A stretch of 15,759 nt of DNA from an uncultured Saprospiraceae bacterium (lineage in GTDB: Bacteria; Bacteroidota; Bacteroidia; Chitinophagales; Saprospiraceae). The position numbers were made by a program, and so were the translations under genes. Positions 7,880-14,632 of the stretch are shown here, piece by piece. The stretch's first letter is position 1, and every line of letters begins with the position of its first letter. The stretch spans positions 1 to 15,759 of the forward strand of contig CAKUWM010000034.1 in the NCBI GenBank assembly GCA_934699305.1, read 5' to 3'. The notes beneath the pieces are model-generated. The model was given only the letters and a program-made list of their open reading frames with translations, ran no database searches and was not told where the DNA came from.

Positions 7880-8833
7880 TTAAACCAGTAAATCTTTGAT
7901 AGAATACAATTTGAGGCCAAATTGTTCTTCGGTCTGTTGTTTAAATTTTTCCAGTTTTTCGTTTCCAACAAAGAGTACAAAGTCTCCCCCCCATGCGCCA
8001 AGGGACTTTACGGCGCCATCAAAGGATTGGAATAGCCTTTTTTTAATGGGTTCTTTGTCTAAGAGGTATGAGATGGTTTCTTCGTGAATCTCTATTGCCT
8101 TGATAAGATGTTCGACAGTTTTGGCGTCCAATATATGATATGTCAACCTGTTGATAAGGTCTATCCGAGTACTAAGGTCAATATTTTTTATTTTTTCTTC
8201 AAAATTTTTGATTGCATCCGAAGTACTTGCTTTGTTGCCCAAGTAGGCCAATCCACCGTATTCACTGAGAATGTCGGGGCGATGTACTCGTGCAGCCATT
8301 AGCTGGTCGCTTTTTTGGAAGATAATGGGCTGATCACTCAAGGCGCATGCTATATCATATCCGGAGCCGCCAATTGTTTTTTGTTGCAACTCAAAGGGGT
8401 TTATTTGAAACCAGGATGCGATATTGACTAAAAGGCTGGAGCTGCTTCCCATGCCCCATTGCATCTGCCATTCAATTGAAGTTTCTATTTGGAATGAAGC
8501 TGATTGTAGGATATTGTTACTCTTTAGGGAAATTGCGGCTTTTAAGATTGAAGCTAAGTTGAAAGCCACTTTTTCGTCACTGGCGTGGATAATCTCGACA
8601 CCATTGGTCGTGTCAAACAAGGCGTCAAACCAAGGTTGACCATACATGTCAAGCGCATTCCAAATTAAATTACCTGGCTGACCCGACACGGGTGTCAATT
8701 CTAGATAATGCTTGCCAAGTGTTGGCCAGGCGAGGCATCTGGCGCCTTTGAGGGCGAGGTACTCACCGGTTATCATTAGTTTTCCTCTTGCGCTGTACAG
8801 GATGGTTTGAGTGTCTTGGTTTATTTTACTCAT
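7880..8833 (-). CDS. GYDIA-type GHMP kinase, probably mevalonate pathway
   Basis: This 317-residue protein belongs to the GHMP small-molecule kinase superfamily. The N-terminal motif ARGKLMITGEYLALKGA (residues 15-31) is the usual substrate-side strand and helix. GMGSSSS (127-133) is the ATP phosphate-binding loop. GGSGYDIACA (155-164) carries the GYDIA sequence that names a Bacteroidota subgroup and supplies the likely catalytic Asp160. KSLGAWGGDF (276-285) is the third GHMP motif. Its ATG overlaps the stop of the HMG-CoA reductase gene in an ATGA arrangement, so translation is coupled. That placement strongly suggests it phosphorylates mevalonate or phosphomevalonate, but its sequence is not that of classical mevalonate kinase and the step is inferred from context. 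Galactokinase or homoserine kinase roles are unlikely here. Confidence 0.87.
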   Translation of the reverse strand: MSKINQDTQTILYSARGKLMITGEYLALKGARCLAWPTLGKHYLELTPVSGQPGNLIWNALDMYGQPWFDALFDTTNGVEIIHASDEKVAFNLASILKAAISLKSNNILQSASFQIETSIEWQMQWGMGSSSSLLVNIASWFQINPFELQQKTIGGSGYDIACALSDQPIIFQKSDQLMAARVHRPDILSEYGGLAYLGNKASTSDAIKNFEEKIKNIDLSTRIDLINRLTYHILDAKTVEHLIKAIEIHEETISYLLDKEPIKKRLFQSFDGAVKSLGAWGGDFVLFVGNEKLEKFKQQTEEQFGLKLYSIKDLLV

Positions 8834-10179
8834 CTGCTACCATTTTTCCTAATGTGGTCAAGATGATTTCTTACGGCAGCGTATGAAATAATTTGGTCTT
8901 CAAAATATTGAGTAAGGGTATCTTCCTCTTCCGGTGTCACGTTCAGTTGCCACAATATATTTTTAAAGTGCATCTTCATGTGACCTTTTTGAATGCCTGT
9001 GGTAATCAGAGAACGTACTGCCGAAAAGTTTTGAGCCAGTCCGGTACATGCCACTATTTGCATTAATTCAGGCGCATCGGGATTTCCCAATAGTTCCAAT
9101 GAACAGGAAGCCATTGGGTGTATTCCGGTCAATCCACCGACAGTGCCCAAGGCTAAAGGGATGGTCATGCTGAATCTGAAAATGCCATCGTGTATGGTGC
9201 AGGAGCTTAGACTTTGGTATCGGCCGGTACGAGCGGCATACGTGTGTCCACATGCTTCTATTGCTCTAAAATCATTGCCTGTAGCTAAGACCACAGCATC
9301 AATGCCATTGAAAATGCCTTTGTTGTGCGTGGTAGCTCTTGTGGGGTCAACAGAAGCTATACGTACTGCCTTATAAAAGCGATCAGCAAAGTTTTGTGGT
9401 GTCATATCCTGCACCTCCGTTAATGATGCGACCGGGCACTCTACCCATGCTTCTACGATGCATTGAGGGGTATAATTAGAAAGGATGGACATGATAATTT
9501 CAAGTGGACCATGGTCTTCATTGCATAACTCCCTGGCTTCAAACCAAGTCTCGAGGACTGCTGCTGATTCTTCTAGTATAGAGTTGATAAAGTTAGCGCC
9601 CATACTGTTGCATGTCTCAAACCAAAGGTTTAATTTTTTATACCCCGGTTCTTCTTCTTCCATATCGATAAATTCAATCTTAACGATGCCGCCACCTCTG
9701 TTTTCCATGCGAGCTGTCATTTCCTGACATGCGCGTCGAATCAATCCGTCCAATTCTGACAATCCTTGTGTCAATAGTTGAAAATCTCCTTTCCATATAA
9801 AGTAAACACTTCCTTCTTTAATGGTAGAAAGGACTTTGGCGTGGAATCCACCTCTGTTTGCCCAGTATTTGGCTGCATTGGAAGCTGCTGCGACAACACT
9901 GCTTTCTTCAATGACCATCGGAATAGCATATTCTTTACCATTGATGACAAAGTTGGGTGCGACACTATAAGGAAGGACGAAGTTGGAGATTGTATTTTCA
10001 CTTAAACCATCTATAATCTCCTGATCCTCTTTATCTGCAAGCCAATGGCGGGTAAGCTCCATCATTACCTTTTCAGGATTTTTAAAAAAGTTATTGACAA
10101 TCCATTTCAGCTTGCCTGTTTTGGACAATTTTGAAAAACCACTAACTCTTCTTCCCGACAAATTATTATTCACTTTCAA
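8830..10179 (-). CDS. mvaA: Class II hydroxymethylglutaryl-CoA reductase
   Basis: This cytoplasmic enzyme interconverts HMG-CoA and mevalonate using NAD(P)H. In this context it is likely the committed step of biosynthetic isoprenoid formation. The 449 residues include ENTISNFVLPYSVAPNF (61-77) and PMVIEESSVVAAAS (87-100), with the catalytic Glu at 91 or 92. NSMGANFIN follows at 191-199, then THNKGIFNGIDAVVLATGND (284-303) with catalytic Lys287 and Asp303. GTVGG is at 345-349, and QKGHMKMH near the end holds the catalytic His, most likely His400. These are class II features; there is no membrane anchor as in eukaryotic class I enzymes. It starts 10 bp after fni and overlaps the GYDIA kinase by 4 bp. 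The sequence does not decide NADH versus NADPH use. The Pseudomonas class II enzyme is degradative, but the biosynthetic neighbours argue against that here. Confidence 0.95.
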   Translation of the reverse strand: MKVNNNLSGRRVSGFSKLSKTGKLKWIVNNFFKNPEKVMMELTRHWLADKEDQEIIDGLSENTISNFVLPYSVAPNFVINGKEYAIPMVIEESSVVAAASNAAKYWANRGGFHAKVLSTIKEGSVYFIWKGDFQLLTQGLSELDGLIRRACQEMTARMENRGGGIVKIEFIDMEEEEPGYKKLNLWFETCNSMGANFINSILEESAAVLETWFEARELCNEDHGPLEIIMSILSNYTPQCIVEAWVECPVASLTEVQDMTPQNFADRFYKAVRIASVDPTRATTHNKGIFNGIDAVVLATGNDFRAIEACGHTYAARTGRYQSLSSCTIHDGIFRFSMTIPLALGTVGGLTGIHPMASCSLELLGNPDAPELMQIVACTGLAQNFSAVRSLITTGIQKGHMKMHFKNILWQLNVTPEEEDTLTQYFEDQIISYAAVRNHLDHIRKNGSR

Positions 10180-10189
10180 TTTATTACCG

Positions 10190-11254
10190 TTAAAATGAAT
10201 CCGAATTAAAAGGATTATCTGTTTTCAAAGTAAGAAAACTTTGTGCAAAAAGCAATCCATTGATTTGTGTTTCTATGTATTGTTCTAACGCTTCCTGACC
10301 TATTTGGGCGTATTTGAGCATGATGCTTGCTTGTCCTGCAATAGAAGGATATAATAACTTCTTTCTTAAATAATATATATCTAAGAAATTCTTTATTCCT
10401 CCTGATATGATAAACTGATTACACAGCATCCGTTCACCCAGTATCTTTCCGATTGAGTTAATGTTTTCTACCATGTCTTCGGCGGTATGTCCAATGCGAG
10501 ACAAAGACATCGAATGCTCCATAGTGTCCTCATCGGTACGCAATAGTTCTAATTTGGCGAAGTTGGTTCCGCCAAAGGCAGCAAATTCTATGCCTTCTAA
10601 AGGTAGCTGCAATAATGTTTTAAGACTTTCCGGCCCTATGCCCTGGCCGACTTCTTTCACTATAATCTTAAAATCCGTCTGATCCAACAATGTTTTAATA
10701 GTGTGGATGGGTGCAATGGAAAATCGATCTCCTTCCGGCTGTAGCCACTCCTGAAGTGGATTAACATGGACTATAAGACCATCAGCTTCTAACTTGTGGA
10801 GCAACTGAGTTATCAAATGAACTTTCTTTTCATCGATCAGTTGCTGAACTTGAGCAATACCGAGATTGGCATATAGCAATGCATTGTTGCCGAGATATTT
10901 CCTTACATTAAAATCTGCTAAGTACTCGTCACTGTATAATAGCGAACGACAAGAACCGAGACCCATGCCAAATCCATATTTGCCGGCAACGGTAGCTAAG
11001 ATACGATTGATATTGCCCGCTTTCTCTGTTCCGCCTGTCATAGAAGAAACCCAGAATGGCAACTTAAATTCTTTATCAAAAATGTAGATGCTTTCTAACC
11101 GACTCTTATGTTCGGAAAGCATCGGTTCATAATTAAATCTACTGTCATTGAGTGCCGCAGAGGTGGCAGAACGGAATGCTAATTCAATGTGATCCTGCTT
11201 GCGAGTTGCTGCTTGATGATCATCATTTTCCAACATTTCTTTATTATCACCCAT
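10190..11254 (-). CDS. fni: Type 2 isopentenyl-diphosphate isomerase (FMN-dependent)
   Basis: This is a 354-residue flavoenzyme converting isopentenyl diphosphate to dimethylallyl diphosphate, which needs reduced FMN and Mg2+. The family motifs run in order along a TIM barrel: TRKQDHIELA (17-26), SSMTGGT (70-76), GLGSCR (98-103), HVNPLQE (163-169), QPEGD (172-176), KEVGQG (200-205), GGTNF (228-232) and SGGIKN (284-289). The QPEGD segment supplies the Gln and Glu expected at the active site. Some positions depart from the usual pattern: Cys101 where Gln is common in GSQR, and a C-terminal flavin-phosphate region around 290-312 that lacks the usual ALGAD-type sequence. Other FMN alpha-hydroxyacid enzymes look similar at low level, but the HMG-CoA reductase beside it supports the call. 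It is the first gene of the five-gene unit. Confidence 0.88.
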   Translation of the reverse strand: MGDNKEMLENDDHQAATRKQDHIELAFRSATSAALNDSRFNYEPMLSEHKSRLESIYIFDKEFKLPFWVSSMTGGTEKAGNINRILATVAGKYGFGMGLGSCRSLLYSDEYLADFNVRKYLGNNALLYANLGIAQVQQLIDEKKVHLITQLLHKLEADGLIVHVNPLQEWLQPEGDRFSIAPIHTIKTLLDQTDFKIIVKEVGQGIGPESLKTLLQLPLEGIEFAAFGGTNFAKLELLRTDEDTMEHSMSLSRIGHTAEDMVENINSIGKILGERMLCNQFIISGGIKNFLDIYYLRKKLLYPSIAGQASIMLKYAQIGQEALEQYIETQINGLLFAQSFLTLKTDNPFNSDSF

Positions 11255-11277
11255 TTAATGATTATGACTTTATTGAA

Positions 11278-11305
11278 CAAAGATAGTTATTTGTAAAGTT
11301 TCAAA
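11278..11305 (-). promoter_or_regulatory. Candidate promoter of the mevalonate unit
   Basis: On the minus strand TATCTTTG (11285-11278) fits TAnnTTTG exactly, ending 23 bases before the fni start at 11254. A TTTG lies upstream at 11305-11302 with a 16-base gap, slightly shorter than the usual 17-23. It would give a leader of roughly 15-20 bases and drive all five genes down to Nfu, since no other box is seen within the unit. Confidence 0.5.
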
Positions 11306-11374
11306 GTGAAAAATGGGAAATCTCCTTGATTGTTTACCTTTTTATTGGGGTTTGAAGGGAATGTGTTTTAATAA

Positions 11375-11406
11375 CAAAGCCGGAAAGATTACTATTTCCG
11401 GCTTTG
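11375..11406 (-). terminator. Intrinsic terminator of the S46 peptidase gene
   Basis: A perfect 12-bp inverted repeat, CAAAGCCGGAAA (11375-11386) and TTTCCGGCTTTG (11395-11406), surrounds an 8-base loop. It starts 27 bp after the stop of the peptidase gene on the minus strand. The GC-rich core is followed, in that direction, by TTATTAAAA, only a modest U tract. It separates the peptidase from the mevalonate unit. Confidence 0.8.
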
Positions 11407-11432
11407 CTTGCTAAGGCATTGTGGGATTTCTT

Positions 11433-13664
11433 TTATTTATGTTTCTTTGATGGAACTGTCTTTTTAGTAGTCTTTTTAGGTGTGACTTGAATGGGCTTTG
11501 CTTCTGCTTTCGGATGAACGAGTTTCATCTCTTTCACCAAATGTCCACAATCACCGTATTTGTCAAGGATAAACAATACATACCTGATGTCAACCATGAT
11601 GTTGCGGCAGATGGAAGCATCGTAGTTATAATCACTCATTGTGCCTTCCCAGACCCGGTCAAAATTGAGACCAATCAGATTGCCGTATGCGTCTATCGCC
11701 GGACTTCCACTATTGCCACCCGTTGTATGATTGGAGGCTATGAAACACACCGGAATGCGACCATTTTCGGCATATTGACCATAATCTTTCTTATTGTATA
11801 AGTCAATTAGCTTTTGAGGCAAATCAAATTCATAGTTGCCGGGAATATATTTTTCCATAACTAATTCAAGCCATGTCTGATTTTCGTACTGGACGGCATC
11901 ACGTGGTGAATAGCCATTGACATTACCGTAGGTGACACGTAGCGTGGAGTTGGCGTCAGGATAAAATCTCTTATCTTTAAATACTTCCAATTGAGCAGCC
12001 ATATACTTTTCCATACCTTCAGAAACAAGGTTGTCGTATTTAGTTACATTTGGAGCTATCTCAGTATTATAGAGATCCAGCATTTCTTTGTAAAACAAGT
12101 ATAATCCGTCGTTTTGAATGGCATTAACCACATCTTCAGTATTGTGATTTAGTAAGTTATCAAGCTGACTTTGAGAAGCAAGAGGTGAGCCATCGAACAA
12201 TAGATGAACTCTGTCTGCAAAGCCCGCATCCAAGGGAGCTAAAACATTCAATCGGGAAAAATGAAACGATGGTTCGATATTTTCAAAATACATTTTAAAT
12301 AAAACCGTAAATATTTCTTCATCGATATTTCTGACATAGTCTTTGAAATAGCCGGGAGCCCAGGATTTCAAGGCATCTATCTTTTTACCTGCTTCGGTGG
12401 CACCGTTTTTTTCATAAGCATTGACGATAGCGTCGAGCCGTGAATAGTTGCGCAAAATTTCTATATTGGCACGTAGAAGTTCGATGCTATATTCCCTGAT
12501 TTTTACATATTTATTGGATAGAATCGTATTTTCATTCAAAGCTTCAAGAATGCCGCCATACTTAGCTTTTAATGTAGAATCGGCATTTAGCCTTTGATTA
12601 TAATCTGCTTCATATTGTTGCTTTTTCTCATAGGCTTTTGTTTTCTTCAAACCTTCCATCTCTCCTTGCCATTTTTTCCAACCGTTGGATATGCGGGCAG
12701 CTTTGGTGACATATTTTATTTTAGTAGCTTCATCCACCTTCATGTATTTATGCATAATTTCGAGTGCTGTAGTCCGTATTGCAACTTTTACAGGATCGCT
12801 TAAGTCAGTAATTTGACGGATAGATTCAGAGGGGAGGTACTCGTTGGTTGTGCCGGGAAAGCCGAAAACCATGGTAAAATCGCCTTCTTTGATACCATCT
12901 AATGAGATAGGGAGGAAGTGACGTGGTGTAAATGGGACATTATCCGGTGAGTATTCGGCGGGTTGATTGTCTTTATTAGCATAAATCCTAAAAAGGGAAA
13001 AGTCGCAGGTGTGACGAGGCCATACCCAGTTATCGGTGTCAACACCAAAGTTGCCTATAGAAGCCGGCGGAGCAGCGACGAGGCGTACGTCCTTGTAAGT
13101 CTCTGTGACGAAAAGGTAATACTGATTGCCTTTATAAAATGCTTTAACTAAAATATCCTGATAGACTTGTCGTGGATATGACTTGGAGAGAGCATCTATA
13201 TTTTTATCGATGATGCTTTGTTTTTCGGATGGCGTTGACTTACTGGTTATGCCTTTTAAAATATCACTGGTCACGTCGGCCATAGATATGATGAAGGTTG
13301 CTGTCAATCCGGGATTGCTGAGCTCTTCTTTCATTGACTTAGACCAGAATCCATTGTCAACATAGTTGTTTTCTAAAGAAGAATGTTGCTGGATCTGACT
13401 ATATCCGCAATGGTGATTGGTGAGTAATAATCCGGTTGAAGATATGATCTCACCGGTACATCCGCCTCCAAAATGAACAATGGCATCTTTCAGACTACCT
13501 TTATTGACACTATAAATGTCCTCAGCTGACATTTTCATCCCCATTGATTGCATTTCTTTTTCATTGAGTTGAGAGAGCAAGAATGGCAGCCACATGCCTT
13601 CTCCGGCGAATAATGGCAGGGAGGTCAGGACAAATAATACAGATAAAATTAAGTTCTTAAGCAT
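11433..13664 (-). CDS. dpp11: S46 dipeptidyl-peptidase, DPP11-like (Asp/Glu-specific)
   Basis: This 743-residue exported serine peptidase removes dipeptides from peptide N-termini, likely in the periplasm, so that they can be taken up as nutrients. A signal peptide covers residues 1-20 (cut after LFA), leaving a mature GEGMWLP start typical of S46. The catalytic triad is His85 in TNHHCGY, Asp221 in WPRHTCDF and Ser652 in GGNSGSPA. The residue 18 positions after that Ser is Arg670 (in LNFDRVWEG). In Porphyromonas DPP11 the matching Arg selects Asp or Glu at P1, while DPP7 has Gly there, so I favour DPP11 specificity. The C-terminal VDIRYVLFILDKYG block is also DPP11-like. An odd tail at about 719-743 is rich in Lys, Pro and Thr and extends past the usual end. 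It is monocistronic, with a strong terminator downstream and a divergent promoter upstream. Confidence 0.93.
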   Translation of the reverse strand: MLKNLILSVLFVLTSLPLFAGEGMWLPFLLSQLNEKEMQSMGMKMSAEDIYSVNKGSLKDAIVHFGGGCTGEIISSTGLLLTNHHCGYSQIQQHSSLENNYVDNGFWSKSMKEELSNPGLTATFIISMADVTSDILKGITSKSTPSEKQSIIDKNIDALSKSYPRQVYQDILVKAFYKGNQYYLFVTETYKDVRLVAAPPASIGNFGVDTDNWVWPRHTCDFSLFRIYANKDNQPAEYSPDNVPFTPRHFLPISLDGIKEGDFTMVFGFPGTTNEYLPSESIRQITDLSDPVKVAIRTTALEIMHKYMKVDEATKIKYVTKAARISNGWKKWQGEMEGLKKTKAYEKKQQYEADYNQRLNADSTLKAKYGGILEALNENTILSNKYVKIREYSIELLRANIEILRNYSRLDAIVNAYEKNGATEAGKKIDALKSWAPGYFKDYVRNIDEEIFTVLFKMYFENIEPSFHFSRLNVLAPLDAGFADRVHLLFDGSPLASQSQLDNLLNHNTEDVVNAIQNDGLYLFYKEMLDLYNTEIAPNVTKYDNLVSEGMEKYMAAQLEVFKDKRFYPDANSTLRVTYGNVNGYSPRDAVQYENQTWLELVMEKYIPGNYEFDLPQKLIDLYNKKDYGQYAENGRIPVCFIASNHTTGGNSGSPAIDAYGNLIGLNFDRVWEGTMSDYNYDASICRNIMVDIRYVLFILDKYGDCGHLVKEMKLVHPKAEAKPIQVTPKKTTKKTVPSKKHK

Positions 13665-13678
13665 TTATTACAGTTTTA

Positions 13679-13712
13679 TTTGCCCAAACTTAATAAAATG
13701 CCTGTATTTTTG
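13679..13712 (+). promoter_or_regulatory. Candidate promoter of the PKD-cyclophilin gene
   Basis: TTTG (13679-13682), a 22-base gap, then TATTTTTG (13705-13712) match the Bacteroidota -33 and -7 elements. The -7 box ends 19 bases before the ATG at 13732, implying a leader of about 13 bases. It probably also serves the desaturase gene, which follows with a 19-bp gap and no box of its own. Confidence 0.6.
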
Positions 13713-13718
13713 CGCAAA
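13685..13718 (-). promoter_or_regulatory. Candidate promoter of the S46 peptidase gene
   Basis: On the minus strand TTTG (13718-13715), a 22-base gap, then TAAGTTTG (13692-13685) match the Bacteroidota -33 and -7 elements. The -7 box ends 20 bases before the start at 13664, implying a leader of about 14 bases. It lies across the oppositely directed promoter of the PKD-cyclophilin gene. Confidence 0.6.
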
Positions 13719-13731
13719 ATTTGCTTAAGAA

Positions 13732-14613
13732 ATGCGTATATTTATTTTTTTAGGAATTATTTCCCTTGGTCTGATGAGCTGTGCAAAGCCGATAGCCGAC
13801 TTTAGCGTACAGTCAGTAAAAAAGAAAGTTACCGTTCCACAACGATTTGAAAATAAATCTCAGAAAGCAAAGACTTATGAATGGAACTTTGGCGACGGCA
13901 CCACTTCCTCAGAGCAATCTCCCAGCCATACTTATTACCATAGCGGAAATTATAATGTGACCCTCAAAGCAATAGACGGAAAAAAATCAACAACAAAAAA
14001 AATGGATATATTAATCGAACCGCCGACACACTGTCAGGTTCTTATAGAAACAGAATTTGGAAATATGCTGGTAGAGCTATCGGATGCTACACCATTGCAT
14101 CGCGATAACTTTCTTAAGCTGGTAGAACAAGGTTATTATGATGGTCTTGCCTTCCATCGGGTTATACGTAACTTTATGATACAGGGAGGAGATCCCAACT
14201 CTAAGGGCGACAATACACAGGGCTTAGGTAGTGGTGGCCCGGGATATACTATACCGGCAGAATTTGTAGATACACTCTATCACCTGAAAGGTGCAATAGC
14301 TGCAGCCCGCACCGGTGGGCCTTCTAATCCCGAGAAAAGATCGAGTGGCTCTCAGTTTTACATTGTCCAAGGTCAACCGGTTGATCCGGCTTATCTTGAT
14401 GCAAAGGAAGTGTCCAGCAACATGCGATATCCCAGTAGTATTAAGAAAGAATATGAAGCCATAGGAGGAACACCTCATCTGGATGGCGATTATACCGTTT
14501 TTGGCAAAGTCATTGAAGGTCTGGATGTCATCGATAAAATAGCATCACAGCCTACCGGGCCGGCAGATCGACCCAATACTCCAATACGTATGAAAATCAT
14601 CACAGTTAAATAA
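13732..14613 (+). CDS. Lipoprotein with PKD domain fused to cyclophilin-type PPIase
   Basis: This 293-residue envelope protein would catalyse cis-trans isomerisation of proline bonds in exported proteins. The N-terminus is a lipoprotein signal with lipobox LMSC and lipidated Cys17. No acidic surface-export motif follows the Cys, so it may face the periplasm. A PKD domain follows at about 22-95, with YEWNFGDGTTSSEQSPSHTY. The cyclophilin domain spans about 100-293. Active-site positions are conserved in FHRVIRNFMIQGGDP: Arg143, Phe148, Met149 and Gln151, with Phe209 in SQFYIVQG. His249 stands where human cyclophilin A has Trp121, as in many bacterial forms. An insertion at about 214-245 precedes GGTPHLDGDYTVFG. 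It leads the desaturase gene by 19 bp, so they form an operon. The PKD domain probably binds protein or glycan; its partner is unknown. Confidence 0.93.
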   Translation: MRIFIFLGIISLGLMSCAKPIADFSVQSVKKKVTVPQRFENKSQKAKTYEWNFGDGTTSSEQSPSHTYYHSGNYNVTLKAIDGKKSTTKKMDILIEPPTHCQVLIETEFGNMLVELSDATPLHRDNFLKLVEQGYYDGLAFHRVIRNFMIQGGDPNSKGDNTQGLGSGGPGYTIPAEFVDTLYHLKGAIAAARTGGPSNPEKRSSGSQFYIVQGQPVDPAYLDAKEVSSNMRYPSSIKKEYEAIGGTPHLDGDYTVFGKVIEGLDVIDKIASQPTGPADRPNTPIRMKIITVK

Positions 14614-14632
14614 CATTTAAATAAACATAAAA

